Of a stretch of DNA of 64,000 bases, positions 1 to 7,862 are shown one piece after another. This stretch comes from Ensifer oleiphilus (GTDB taxonomy: Bacteria > Pseudomonadota > Alphaproteobacteria > Rhizobiales > Rhizobiaceae), in contig NZ_JABWDU010000003.1 in NCBI RefSeq assembly GCF_013371465.1, positions 372,001 through 436,000 on the forward strand, written 5' to 3'. Numbering within the stretch: position 1 is the first letter of the stretch; the number at the start of each line of letters is the position of its first letter. A model generated the notes under the pieces. The model was not told the origin of the DNA and searched no databases. It was given only the letters and a program-made list of their open reading frames with translations. A program made the position numbers and the translations under genes.

Positions 1-378
1 GATCACGTCGCGTCCGGTTGTCGCTGTGCGCTCGCCATGAGCGTCGCTGTCGACGAACTGAATGAACGCAACCGGGAGATCGGCCGTCCCGAATTGAGAA
101 CCCGGTTCGGTTTGCATACCGGGCAGGCGGTCGTCGGCAGTTTCGGTGCAATCGCACGGCAGCAATACACAGCCATGGGCGATACGATCAACGTCGCGTC
201 GAGGTTGGAAGGCCTCAACAAGGAGTTCGGAACGACCATCCTTGCAAGCGCCGCAATCCAGCATGTCGTTGCGGATGAATTTGCGTTCCGTCCGCTCGGG
301 CTGATGAAAGTGAAGGGACGGATGGAAGCGGTGGAAGTCTACGAGCTGGTACAAGCCAGGCCCCGTCAACCTGGATAG
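1..378 (+). CDS. Class III adenylate/guanylate cyclase, C-terminal part (5' end outside window)
   Basis: The reading frame is open from the first base of the window and stops at 376-378, so the gene begins upstream; the ATG at 37 is internal. The visible 125 residues are the second half of a class III nucleotide cyclase catalytic domain. The stretch around residues 35-70 (HTGQAVVGSFG, then AMGDTINVASRLEGLNKEFG) is the typical strand and helix containing the conserved Asn-Ala-Arg segment that binds the ribose and triphosphate. A short C-terminal strand, KVKGRMEAVEVYEL, closes the fold. Rhizobia carry many such cyclases with different sensory N-termini, so the signal that this one senses cannot be told from here. 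Adenylate rather than guanylate cyclase is the more likely activity, by family frequency only. Confidence 0.88.
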   Translation, partial: DHVASGCRCALAMSVAVDELNERNREIGRPELRTRFGLHTGQAVVGSFGAIARQQYTAMGDTINVASRLEGLNKEFGTTILASAAIQHVVADEFAFRPLGLMKVKGRMEAVEVYELVQARPRQPG

Positions 379-590
379 TCCCTGGATAGTCACCCCTGAA
401 GCAATGATGGGAGAGCGCTCGGCCGGTCTCGGCTTTGACACGGGCCGCGCCTTTCCATCGAAGCGCCACGGCGACCGGTCCGGCCGATGGAGCAGAACGC
501 GTGAACTGTGCCTCACAGCACGCTGTTGCAAGCGTGCAGGGGGGCGCGGCGAGCAAACGACCGCGCTCCCGATGTTCACATTCCCCATAC

Positions 591-1319
591 TCAAACGCCG
601 CGGCGATTGCCCCACAACAGGACATGCAACTGCGGCAACACCCGCGCATCGAACCATTTGTCGCCGGTCACCTTGTCGACCAGCCAGAGCATGCGGTTCA
701 TGATGCCGTCCACATCCACTGTCGCGCTGTCGTCTTCCGGCGGTGGTGGCGTGTGGTTTCCCGGCTGCAGGTAGACGGGCAGCGCCGGGTATCTCCGCGC
801 CATTTCTTTGGCATAGGCATAGTCACGATCATCGAAGACGACGATCTTGAGCACCGTCATCGGCCCGCCGGCGACCATCGAAAGACAGTCGTCCAGTCTT
901 GCAAAGTCGGTTTCCATCCCGCTCGATGGCGGCTTCGGGCTGAGGACAAGCACGTCGAGGCTGGCGAACCAATCCCTGGCGACGCTGCCCTGCGTCTCCA
1001 GCGCAAAGCGATAGCCCTCTCTGTGGCCGCGATCGATCAGCGGGCCGAGCGGCTGGATGGCGGGGTTGCCGCCTGAAAGCGACACGGTGAGCGGCACGCC
1101 GCCGGAGAGCCGTTTGACCCTGCTCCAGACGTCGTCGACCGACATCGGCCGCCACTCTTCGCGGTATTCGGTGTCGACGGCGTGCAGCGTATCGCACCAG
1201 GAACAACGATAGTCGCAGCCGCCAGTGCGCACGAAAACTGTCGGTTGACCGATCAGCACCCCCTCGCCCTGGATCGTCGGCCCGAAGATCTCGCTGACGC
1301 GGATCGCGGCACCGGTCAT
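591..1319 (-). CDS. queE: 7-carboxy-7-deazaguanine synthase QueE
   Basis: 242 residues. It is a radical SAM enzyme that contracts 6-carboxytetrahydropterin to 7-carboxy-7-deazaguanine in the synthesis of preQ0 and queuosine. The N-terminus FGPTIQGEG is the family hallmark. The Fe-S cluster motif is CDYRCSWC (C-x3-C-x2-C, about residues 35-42), followed by SLSGGNPA as the SAM-binding glycine stretch. The start ATG at 1319 overlaps the queD stop by four bases (ATGA), which indicates translational coupling. It is the last gene of queC-queD-queE, read leftwards from the preQ1 riboswitch. No convincing terminator is visible before 590. Confidence 0.95.
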   Translation of the reverse strand: MTGAAIRVSEIFGPTIQGEGVLIGQPTVFVRTGGCDYRCSWCDTLHAVDTEYREEWRPMSVDDVWSRVKRLSGGVPLTVSLSGGNPAIQPLGPLIDRGHREGYRFALETQGSVARDWFASLDVLVLSPKPPSSGMETDFARLDDCLSMVAGGPMTVLKIVVFDDRDYAYAKEMARRYPALPVYLQPGNHTPPPPEDDSATVDVDGIMNRMLWLVDKVTGDKWFDARVLPQLHVLLWGNRRGV

Positions 1320-1672
1320 GGCCGGTATTCCGCCCAGGTCTTCGGCGTCTCGCTAACGCGAACGGCCGATGTTTCCGGCAGCCGCTCCTTGCACCAGGCA
1401 TAGAAATGCCGGGCAAGGCATTCCGACGTTACGCGGTCATGGCCAAGCACATCGTTCAGGTGGCGATGGTCGAAACTGCCATCGATGTAGCGCTTGAGCG
1501 GTGCCAGATCATGATAGTCCCGCACGAAGCCATTTTCATCGAGATCGGTGGCGGCAAGCTCGACCTCGACGATGTAGTTATGCCCATGCAGCCGCGCGCA
1601 TTGGTGATCGGCGGGCAGATGGCTCAGCTGGTGCGAGGCGGAAAAATGAAACTCTTTGGTGATGCGGTACAT
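1316..1672 (-). CDS. queD: 6-carboxytetrahydropterin synthase QueD
   Basis: 118 residues, the normal length for QueD/PTPS-like enzymes. It converts 7,8-dihydroneopterin triphosphate to 6-carboxy-5,6,7,8-tetrahydropterin. Visible features are the N-terminal FHFSASHQL with the first zinc histidine, the CARLHGHNY block with the catalytic cysteine and two zinc histidines, the FDHRHLND segment and a C-terminal SET motif that binds the pterin. A longer frame exists upstream, but [10 protein letters not shown] at 1672 is the family start. This ATG shares its A with the queC TGA (TGATG), and its own stop overlaps the queE ATG, so the three genes form one coupled operon. Confidence 0.95.
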   Translation of the reverse strand: MYRITKEFHFSASHQLSHLPADHQCARLHGHNYIVEVELAATDLDENGFVRDYHDLAPLKRYIDGSFDHRHLNDVLGHDRVTSECLARHFYAWCKERLPETSAVRVSETPKTWAEYRP

Positions 1673-2382
1673 CAGCGGATCTCCTCTGCCGAGAAGCGGC
1701 TGGTGGCGGCGCGCCAGAAATCCGGATCGGCATACTCGGTCGGATCCTCGACGCCGGCCAGATGAAAAGCCTCGCGCCGCTCGACACAGGTGCCGCAGCG
1801 CCCGCAATGGCGCTCACCACCCTTGTAACAGGACCAGGTCTCGCCGAAGGGGGTGCCATGCCTGGCGCCATCGGCAACGATCGCCGCCTTGGGAACATCG
1901 ACGTAGGGGGCGTAAAGCTTGACGGCGCCATAGCCATCGAGCGCTTCGTCCTGCATCTTCTGGAATGCATCGATGAAGCCCGGCCGGCAATCAGGATAGA
2001 TGAAGTGGTCGCCGCCATGGACGGCAACGGCAACGGCGTCGGCCTTCTGCGCCGAGGCAAGGCCGAATGCGATCGCCAGCATGATAGCATTGCGGTTCGG
2101 CACCACGGTGGCCTTCATCGTTTCCTCGGCATAGTGGCCATCGGGCACGTCGATATCATCGGTCAATGCCGATCCGGTCAGGTGCCGACCGACGCCGGTG
2201 ATGTCGATGAGCTGATGGGGTACGCCAAGGCGCTGGGCGCAGGCAGCGGCGAAGTCGAGTTCCTTGCGATGGCGCTGGCCGTAATCGAAGGAAAGCAGGC
2301 CGACGAGTTCCTGTTCCGCCGCAATCTTCTGCGCGAGCGAAACGGAGTCCAATCCGCCGGAGCAGATGACGATAGTTCTCAT
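1672..2382 (-). CDS. queC: 7-cyano-7-deazaguanine (preQ0) synthase QueC
   Basis: 236 residues. ATP-dependent enzyme that turns 7-carboxy-7-deazaguanine into preQ0. It has the N-type ATP-pyrophosphatase P-loop SGGLDS near residue 10 and, at the C-terminus, the zinc-binding cysteines CYKGGERHCGRCGTC. The frame stays open further upstream to 2535, but MRTIVICSGG at 2382 is the conserved start. It follows an AAGGGA ribosome binding site that is also the 3' end of a preQ1-I riboswitch aptamer, so translation is probably repressed when preQ1 is plentiful. It is the first gene of queCDE. Confidence 0.95.
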   Translation of the reverse strand: MRTIVICSGGLDSVSLAQKIAAEQELVGLLSFDYGQRHRKELDFAAACAQRLGVPHQLIDITGVGRHLTGSALTDDIDVPDGHYAEETMKATVVPNRNAIMLAIAFGLASAQKADAVAVAVHGGDHFIYPDCRPGFIDAFQKMQDEALDGYGAVKLYAPYVDVPKAAIVADGARHGTPFGETWSCYKGGERHCGRCGTCVERREAFHLAGVEDPTEYADPDFWRAATSRFSAEEIR

Positions 2383-2392
2383 AAATGTGGAT

Positions 2393-2424
2393 CCCTTGTT
2401 TTGACCGGGTGGGCTGCGACCGGA
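2393..2424 (-). promoter_or_regulatory. preQ1-I riboswitch aptamer, overlapping the queC ribosome binding site
   Basis: Read on the minus strand, the 32 bases upstream of queC match the compact class I preQ1 aptamer. P1 is CCGG pairing with CCGG. The P1-P2 loop is TCGCAG, identical to the Thermoanaerobacter tengcongensis queC aptamer as I remember it. A C lies just 5' of the 3' P1 strand, where C15 pairs with the ligand. Then comes an A-rich tail, TCAAAACAAGG, whose CAAGG end forms P2. The AAGGGA at the end is the queC Shine-Dalgarno, 9 nt before the ATG, so ligand-stabilised P2 would hide it. The A-rich joining strand is a few bases shorter than in T. tengcongensis but similar to the B. subtilis length. 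Confidence 0.82.
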
Positions 2425-2696
2425 TGCGGGGCTGCTTTTAAGCCATCGCGGCTCTTTTGGCCAGCCCTCGGCGGCGCGTATTGCGCACGGCGCAGGCGCG
2501 GACTTTGCCGCTGACCCGGTAGACGGGCGGGCCATTTTCTCTGCAGCCTAGAACCAAAAATCACGCCGGCCGATTTCCGCCGCGTTTCAAAGGCGCTAAC
2601 GTCGCGCCGTCACGCCTGATGGCGGTGGGCTCCGCGTCATGTCATTGGCGGTTAGCGCCGAATGGCTGCGGAGTTCGATTTGGGAGGAGTTCTGGA

Positions 2697-3464
2697 ATGC
2701 TGATCGACGGAAAAGTCTTCATTGTGACCGGCGGCGGTTCGGGCCTTGGCGCCGGCGTTGCCCGCTTGCTTCACGGCAACGGCGCGCGCGTGGTGCTTGC
2801 CGACATCAACGAAGACGCCGGGCGGGCAATGGCCGAAGCGCTCGGAAACAATGCTCTTTTCGTCAAGACCGACGTCACCAGTGAGACTGATGGCAAAGCG
2901 GCAGTTTCCGCGGCTGTCGGTTCCTTCGGCCATCTCCATGGGCTGGTGAATTGCGCCGGCATCGCGCCGGGCGAAAAGGTGCTCGGCCGGGAAGGCCCTC
3001 ACCGCCTCGACAGCTTTGCCCGCGCCGTCGGCATCAATCTCATCGGCACCTTCAACATGGTTCGGCTGGCAGCCGCCGCGATGGAAAAGGAAGCGCCTGA
3101 CGAAGACGGCGAGCGTGGCGTTATCATCAACACCGCCTCCGTCGCTGCCTTCGACGGGCAGGTCGGCCAGGCCGCCTATTCCGCCTCGAAGGGCGGTGTC
3201 GTCGCCATGACCTTGCCGATTGCCCGCGAACTCGCGCGACACGGGATCCGCGTCGTCGCGATCGCACCGGGCATTTTTGAAACGCCGATGATGGCCGGCA
3301 TGCCTCAGGAGGTTCAGGACTCGCTCGGCAAGAGCGTTCCCTTCCCCCAGCGCCTCGGCAAACCGGAGGAGTTTGCAGCCCTTGTCCAGCATATCTGCGA
3401 AAATCGGATGCTGAACGGCGAAGTCATCCGCCTCGACGGCGCGTTGCGCATGGGCGCGCGCTGA
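2697..3464 (+). CDS. Short-chain dehydrogenase, 3-hydroxyacyl-CoA dehydrogenase type II-like
   Basis: 255 residues of a classical SDR. The NAD(P)-binding motif TGGGSGLG is near residue 12, and an Asp (LADINED) at the end of strand 2 suggests NAD preference. NCAG, the catalytic Ser in NTASVAAF and YSASK (Tyr-x3-Lys) follow. The overall pattern, including [24 protein letters not shown] and the PGIFETPMM segment, resembles HSD17B10/3-hydroxy-2-methylbutyryl-CoA dehydrogenase, so a 3-hydroxyacyl-CoA is the best substrate guess. The start at 2697 follows GGGAGGAG at 2682-2689; an upstream in-frame extension lacks this. It stands alone, divergent from queCDE. Confidence 0.85.
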   Translation: MLIDGKVFIVTGGGSGLGAGVARLLHGNGARVVLADINEDAGRAMAEALGNNALFVKTDVTSETDGKAAVSAAVGSFGHLHGLVNCAGIAPGEKVLGREGPHRLDSFARAVGINLIGTFNMVRLAAAAMEKEAPDEDGERGVIINTASVAAFDGQVGQAAYSASKGGVVAMTLPIARELARHGIRVVAIAPGIFETPMMAGMPQEVQDSLGKSVPFPQRLGKPEEFAALVQHICENRMLNGEVIRLDGALRMGAR

Positions 3465-3646
3465 CACCTGTATGTGATGGCGCCGGATGCAGCCAGCATC
3501 CGGCCAGCCATGCCGTTGCTGTGTTTCATGGACAGGAAGCGCGTTTCGAAAGCCTCATAGTTCCATCGGCGCACATCTGACACCCGACTTTTACTCGGCA
3601 TTATGGTCGGAGCCATGCGGGGAATGTCGCGCCAGAACAGTTGCCG

Positions 3647-4327
3647 TCAGGCGCCGCCTTCGATGGCTGTCGGAGCAATGACATAGGCGCAACGGCGCGC
3701 GCCGGCGAGAATATGTTCGGTGCGCTCGACCGCAACGTCCTTGCCCAAGATATCGCGAAAGACGTTGATCTCCGCTCGGCAGAAGCCCTGGCAGCTGGCG
3801 GCGGCGGCACAGATCGGACAATGGTTTTCGACAAAGAGAAAGGTACCGTCGCCCGCCTCCTCGTATCCCGCCATATAGCCTTCGGCCGTCCGCAGGCGCA
3901 CGAGCTTTTCCACCCTGTCCTGGAGGCTTTCGGCACCCTCGAGCGCTGCGCGATAGCCGGTTCGCGTCTCCTCCTCGCGCGCCGCGACGATGCGATCTAC
4001 CGCCGCTTCCCCGAGCGTCTGGCGGATGGTGCGCAGCAGCTGGACGGTCAGTTCCGCGTGAGTATCGGGGAATTCCGCATGGCCCGAAGCGGTAAGCCCC
4101 CAGAACTGCGAGGGACGACCGACGCCGCGCGCTTCCGACCAGGAGTTGACAAGGCCATCTTCCGAGAGGCGCACGAGCTGCTGGCGCGCCGCCTCGCCCG
4201 ATATCGCCAGTTGCTTGCCGAGCGCCTGCGCCGTCTGCGGCCCTCGCAACTTCAGCGCCATCAGGATGCGTTCGGCCGGCGACCGTCCCTGGCTCTGATT
4301 TGAATTTAACAAGTGGTCGCTTGACAT
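3647..4327 (-). CDS. SufR-like transcriptional regulator with Fe-S cysteine motif
   Basis: 226 residues. The N-terminus (about 18-80) is a winged helix of the DeoR/ArsR-like SufR type (ILMALKLRGPQTAQALGKQL, GVGRPSQFW). The C-terminal half has the SufR cysteine pattern: C170 and C183 (C-x12-C) inside ENHCPIC...C, and C213 in ARRCAYVI, which in cyanobacterial and mycobacterial SufR hold an Fe-S cluster. C173 and C179 are extra cysteines. The gene is divergent from superoxide dismutase, and its ATG lies on the complement of the TTGACA box of that promoter, so a redox or iron signal controlling sodB and itself is likely. It is not in a suf operon here, so I leave the symbol empty. Confidence 0.82.
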   Translation of the reverse strand: MSSDHLLNSNQSQGRSPAERILMALKLRGPQTAQALGKQLAISGEAARQQLVRLSEDGLVNSWSEARGVGRPSQFWGLTASGHAEFPDTHAELTVQLLRTIRQTLGEAAVDRIVAAREEETRTGYRAALEGAESLQDRVEKLVRLRTAEGYMAGYEEAGDGTFLFVENHCPICAAAASCQGFCRAEINVFRDILGKDVAVERTEHILAGARRCAYVIAPTAIEGGA

Positions 4328-4367
4328 ATTATCGGCCGCAGATTTACAAAGAATTGTCTTGTTAAAT
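4304..4367. promoter_or_regulatory. Inverted repeats in the regulator-sodB intergenic region, candidate operator
   Basis: A perfect 10-bp inverted repeat, ATTTAACAAG at 4304-4313 and CTTGTTAAAT at 4358-4367, flanks the divergent promoter. A smaller palindrome, ACAA-AGAA-TTGT at 4346-4357, lies inside and overlaps the putative -10 box of sodB. The left arm is within the first codons of the SufR-like gene. SufR proteins of cyanobacteria bind CAAC-N6-GTTG palindromes, so AACAAG/CTTGTT half sites are plausible for this regulator. Binding itself is inference. Confidence 0.5.
4321..4349 (+). promoter_or_regulatory. Candidate sigma70 promoter of sodB
   Basis: TTGACA at 4321-4326 is followed after exactly 17 bp by TTACAA at 4344-4349. 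The -35 is a consensus match and the -10 a moderate one. The start of sodB is 83 bp downstream of the -10. The promoter overlaps the start codon of the divergent SufR-like regulator and lies between the arms of the inverted repeat described above. Confidence 0.5.
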
Positions 4368-4432
4368 ACACGCCGGATGGTTTTCGCACAAGACAGTCGC
4401 TGCGTTTGATCCGGCTGAAGAGGATTTCAACC

Positions 4433-5041
4433 ATGGCCTTCGAACTGCCTTCCCTCCCCTTTTCCGTCAGTGCGCTCGCCGAAGGCGGCATGAGCGCCGA
4501 GACGCTGGAATTCCACCACGGCAAGCACCACCAGGCCTATGTCACGGCGCTTAACGGTTTCGTCGAAAAGGACCCGGCGCTTGCCGGGCTTTCACTCGAA
4601 GACATCATCCGTCACGCCAACGGCAAGGCCGAGCTGGCACCGGTGTTCAACAATGCCGGGCAGCACTGGAACCACATCCTGTTCTGGAACAATCTCTCGC
4701 CGAAGGGCGGCCGCATCCCGGACGGTCTTGAGAAGAAGATCGTCGAAGATTTCGGCAGCGTTGCCGCTTTCAAGGACGCCTTAAAGGCGGCGGCCACCAG
4801 CCAGTTCGGTTCCGGCTGGGCCTGGCTTGTGCTCGATGCCGGCGGCAAGCTCAAGGTGACGAAAACGGCAAACGGCTCGAACCCGGTCGCCACCAATGAA
4901 GGCAGGGCGCTGCTCGGCCTCGATGTGTGGGAACACAGCTACTACATCGACTTCCGCAATCGCCGCCCCGATTATGTCAGCAACTTCCTCGACCGCCTGG
5001 CGAACTATGAGTTCGCCGAAGCGGAACTGAAGTCCGCCTGA
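4433..5041 (+). CDS. sodB: Superoxide dismutase [Fe/Mn]
   Basis: 202 residues, the usual length of Fe/Mn superoxide dismutases. It disproportionates superoxide to oxygen and hydrogen peroxide in the cytoplasm. Metal ligands are visible as the His in FHHGKHHQAYV, the His in GQHWNHILFWN, and the Asp and His in DVWEHSYYIDFRNRRPDY. GSGWAWLV and the position of the conserved Gln cannot decide between Fe and Mn, and rhizobial enzymes are often cambialistic. The start at 4433 has GAGGA upstream; a possible start at 4406 does not. It is divergent from a SufR-like Fe-S regulator, which probably adjusts it to iron or redox state. Confidence 0.93.
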   Translation: MAFELPSLPFSVSALAEGGMSAETLEFHHGKHHQAYVTALNGFVEKDPALAGLSLEDIIRHANGKAELAPVFNNAGQHWNHILFWNNLSPKGGRIPDGLEKKIVEDFGSVAAFKDALKAAATSQFGSGWAWLVLDAGGKLKVTKTANGSNPVATNEGRALLGLDVWEHSYYIDFRNRRPDYVSNFLDRLANYEFAEAELKSA

Positions 5042-5051
5042 CCCCCGCTGC

Positions 5052-5077
5052 CGCGGCGCCGCTTCAGTGGCGCCGCG
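5052..5077 (+). terminator. GC-rich hairpin downstream of sodB
   Basis: CGCGGCGCC (5052-5060) pairs with GGCGCCGCG (5069-5077) around an 8-nt loop, 11 bp after the sodB stop. It is not followed by a T run, so it may act as a transcript-stabilising stem or a Rho-assisted stop rather than a classical terminator. Confidence 0.45.
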
Positions 5078-5102
5078 CCCCATCCCAGCCGGAATGCACC
5101 CC

Positions 5103-5693
5103 ATGCCCCAGACTGCCACAGTCGATATCGCCGCCCACGCGGAGCGCGCCGTCACCAGACCCCAGTTCACCGACACCATGGCGCGGCTGGCATCGACAGT
5201 CTGCGTCGTCAGTTCCGGCAGCGGGACCGAATGCCTGGGTCGTACGGCAACGGCCGTCTTCTCGCTCTCGGCAAACCCGCCGTCGATCGTCGTGTCGATC
5301 AAGGCCGACAGCGCGCTGGCGGACACCATCTCGAAACAGGATGGGTTTTCACTGGCGATGCTCGCCCAGGGCCAGGAGCTGGTTGCCGATGCCTTTGCCG
5401 GCCGGGTCGCGGCGGCAAGCCGCTATCTCGTGGGCGTCTGGGCCGACTGGCCTTCCGGCCGCCCGCGTCTTCTCGGGGCTGCGGCAGGACTGGACTGCAT
5501 GCTCAGTGCCTCCATCCTCGTTGGCGATCACCGCCTCTTTATCGGAACCATCATCGCCACGGAAACCGGCGGTTATGCCGAGCCCCTTCTGTGGAGCGAG
5601 CGGCAATATCAGGCACTCGACAGATCGGCAGCTTTTGCCGCACCATCCGGTGGGCGCCCATTGCCATCCCGTGCCGCGTGCCCGACGATCTGA
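5103..5693 (+). CDS. Flavin reductase-like (HpaC-type) FMN-binding protein
   Basis: 196 residues with the flavin reductase-like split-barrel fold: FTDTMARLASTVCVVSS at the N-terminus, then CLGRTATAVFSLSANPPSIVVSI (FMN phosphate-binding Thr/Ser) and FSLAMLAQGQELVADAFAG. Such proteins reduce free FMN or FAD with NAD(P)H and feed it to two-component monooxygenases. No partner oxygenase lies next to it, and the nearby hydroxylase PobA carries its own tightly bound FAD. I chose the ATG at 5103, with a GGA 9 bp upstream; ATG 5094 is also possible. It is transcribed with the following TPR gene. Confidence 0.8.
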   Translation: MPQTATVDIAAHAERAVTRPQFTDTMARLASTVCVVSSGSGTECLGRTATAVFSLSANPPSIVVSIKADSALADTISKQDGFSLAMLAQGQELVADAFAGRVAAASRYLVGVWADWPSGRPRLLGAAAGLDCMLSASILVGDHRLFIGTIIATETGGYAEPLLWSERQYQALDRSAAFAAPSGGRPLPSRAACPTI

Positions 5694-5726
5694 GCCGCGC
5701 GAACGAACGTCCGTTGGGGAGCGACC

Positions 5727-6056
5727 ATGAGACAGGTGCTTGAAAAACTTCTGGATGACGGCCGCGACGACGCGCTTCTGCGCTTCACGCTTGGCAGCAT
5801 CTGCCTACAGGAGGCGGACGCAGAGACCGCACTCGTCCATCTCCAGCGCGCGATCGAGCTCGACCCCACCTATTCTGCCGCCTGGAAATTGCGCGGCGCG
5901 GCGATGCTGAAACTCAACCGCATCGAAGAGGCGCTGCGCATCTGGACCGAGGGACGAGCCGTCGCCCAGCAAAAGGGTGACCTGCAGGTGGCGCGCGAAA
6001 TCACCGTCTTCCTCAAACGGTTGGATAAGCAGTGCATGGCCGCCAACAAAGGCTAG
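5727..6056 (+). CDS. Small TPR-repeat protein
   Basis: 109 residues, 33 bp after the flavin reductase gene, so probably co-transcribed. It contains about two tetratricopeptide repeats: ALVHLQRAIELDPTYSAAWKLRGAAMLKLNRIEEALRIW has the canonical LDP, Tyr, Ala-Trp and Gly/Ala positions. There is no signal peptide or membrane segment, so it should be a cytoplasmic protein-interaction module. No enzymatic function can be read from it. It is convergent with pcaB, 18 bp away. Confidence 0.78.
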   Translation: MRQVLEKLLDDGRDDALLRFTLGSICLQEADAETALVHLQRAIELDPTYSAAWKLRGAAMLKLNRIEEALRIWTEGRAVAQQKGDLQVAREITVFLKRLDKQCMAANKG

Positions 6057-6074
6057 CCGACAGCCTCCTGGGGC

Positions 6075-7130
6075 TCAAGCAGATCCGAGACGCCTGATAT
6101 TGCCGGCAAGCTCGGCGGCGAGCCTCAGGGCAGCTGCCGTTGCACCTGCCATCTGCGGCATGATCAGCCATTCGAGCGTCCAGGCGGCACCGGAGCGCTC
6201 CTGCTCGTGTACCAATGCATGATGGACGCCGGACAGCTGGGTCGCGTTGAAGCGGGCAAGCGCCACCAGAACCTCGGCTGCGACAGGGTTCTGCTTGTGC
6301 GGCATCGCCGAGGATCCGCCACCGCCAGCCAGTTCGATTTCATCGCCCTGCTGCGCCATCAGGGCTATGTCCTGCCCGAATTTACCGAGGCTGCCGGTGA
6401 CCAGCGACAGCGCATTGGCGAAATCGGCAACTTCCGAACGCTGGCTGTGCCATTGCGGAAAGTCGGCAAGTGCCAATTCCTCGGCGAGCGTCGCGCGCAC
6501 ATCCTCCGCCTTGTCCTGCAACTTGTCGAGCGTACCCGCCGCGCCGCCGAATTGGACGGCAAAGAGGTCGCGCTCCATCGCCTCCAGCCGATCCTTGTGA
6601 TCGAGCAACGGTTCGATCCAGGTCCGCAGCCGATCTGACACGGTGATCGGTATCGCTGCCTGCATGCGTGTGCGGCCCATCAACGTCCGCTCTCCCCATT
6701 GGTCGTCGCACTCTTCCAGAACCGACACGACATCGCCGAGGCGGGTGGCGAACAGCTCGGCAACGGCCTTCATGCGCAACATCAGGCTGGTATCGATGAC
6801 ATCCTGGCTGGTCGCGCCAAAATGCACGTGCGCTGCCGCCTCGCCGCCGACGGTGGCCCGCAATTGCCGCACGAGTTCGGGGACCACAACGCCATCAACC
6901 GCCATGCCCCGCCGGAGTGCTGCCACGTCGGGAGAAAAGCCGCGACAAGCCTCGGTGATCCGGTCGGCAGCACTTTCCGGTATCACGCCATGGATAGCTT
7001 CCGCACGCGCGAGCGCGGCCTCGAAAGAAAGCATGGCATGAATGTCGGCGGCGGTCGAAAACTCGGCCGCGACCGCCTCATCGCCGAGAAGCCCGGAGAG
7101 ATAGGGATGATCGAAAGCGGAATAGGTCAT
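6075..7130 (-). CDS. pcaB: 3-carboxy-cis,cis-muconate cycloisomerase PcaB
   Basis: 351 residues of the fumarase/aspartase superfamily. It cyclises 3-carboxy-cis,cis-muconate to gamma-carboxymuconolactone, the second step of the protocatechuate branch. The superfamily signature GGGGSSAMPHKQNP lies in the C-terminal half, and HVHFGATSQDVIDTS carries the catalytic-base region. The frame is open further upstream, but MTYSAFDHPYLS at 7130 is preceded by a G-rich ribosome site, so I use it. At about 350 residues it is the short bacterial form. It is the last gene of pcaDCHGB, the same order as in S. meliloti, and would be activated by PcaQ. Confidence 0.94.
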   Translation of the reverse strand: MTYSAFDHPYLSGLLGDEAVAAEFSTAADIHAMLSFEAALARAEAIHGVIPESAADRITEACRGFSPDVAALRRGMAVDGVVVPELVRQLRATVGGEAAAHVHFGATSQDVIDTSLMLRMKAVAELFATRLGDVVSVLEECDDQWGERTLMGRTRMQAAIPITVSDRLRTWIEPLLDHKDRLEAMERDLFAVQFGGAAGTLDKLQDKAEDVRATLAEELALADFPQWHSQRSEVADFANALSLVTGSLGKFGQDIALMAQQGDEIELAGGGGSSAMPHKQNPVAAEVLVALARFNATQLSGVHHALVHEQERSGAAWTLEWLIMPQMAGATAAALRLAAELAGNIRRLGSA

Positions 7131-7247
7131 GGTCCCCCCGATGATTGCCGCGATGGACGCCGGCGCTTGAACGGAATGCCTCATTCTCGTCTGGGCCATC
7201 CACGCACCGGGATGCAATGGACCGGCCCCAGGCATGACATTCCGGTT

Positions 7248-7862
7248 TCAGATGTCGAGGAAGACCGTTTCCTTCTCACCCTGCAGGTGAATGTCGAACA
7301 TATAACTAGGGGCGCTGCCGGTCGCGACAAGCGTAGCGACGCGGTGCCGGTGTTCGACGCGCAAAAGCAGGGGATCGGCGGCATTCGCCTCCGCTTCGTC
7401 GGGGAAATACATCCGCGTGTGCAGGCCGACATTAATGCCGCGCGCGACGATCCAAAAGGTGATATGCGGCGCCATCGGCCGGCCGTCCTTGAACGGGACA
7501 CGACCCGGCTTGATCGTCTCGAACCGAAAAGCGCCATCTTCGCCGCCGGTCGGACAGCGTCCCCAGCCGGAGAAAGCCGGATCGGCCGCACCGCGCAACT
7601 CCGACGGTGAGTTGTAGAGGCCGGCCGCATCCGCCTGCCAGATTTCCACCAGCGCATCCTTGAGCGGCGTTCCTGTACCGTCGAGCACCCGACCGCTGAC
7701 GGTGATGCGTTCGCCAAGCGTCCGTTCGCTGACCATCGTCGTGCCGAGGTCGGTATCGTAGACGCCGCCAATACCGCAGAAATTCGGCGTGAGACCGATA
7801 TGCACATAAGGGCCAGCCGTCTGCGAAGCTGTTTCCTTGAGGTAATCGAGCGCCTGGACCAT
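7248..7862 (-). CDS. pcaG: Protocatechuate 3,4-dioxygenase alpha subunit PcaG
   Basis: 204 residues, the alpha subunit of the intradiol dioxygenase that opens the protocatechuate ring between the hydroxyl-bearing carbons. It keeps the beta-sandwich pattern shared with PcaH (GRVLDGTGTPLKDALVEIWQADAAG, RFETIKPG, MAPHITFWIVARG) but lacks the paired Tyr/His iron ligands, as expected for the alpha chain. The ATG at 7862 shares its first base with the pcaH TGA, so the two subunits are translationally coupled in equal amounts. Confidence 0.95.
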   Translation of the reverse strand: MVQALDYLKETASQTAGPYVHIGLTPNFCGIGGVYDTDLGTTMVSERTLGERITVSGRVLDGTGTPLKDALVEIWQADAAGLYNSPSELRGAADPAFSGWGRCPTGGEDGAFRFETIKPGRVPFKDGRPMAPHITFWIVARGINVGLHTRMYFPDEAEANAADPLLLRVEHRHRVATLVATGSAPSYMFDIHLQGEKETVFLDI

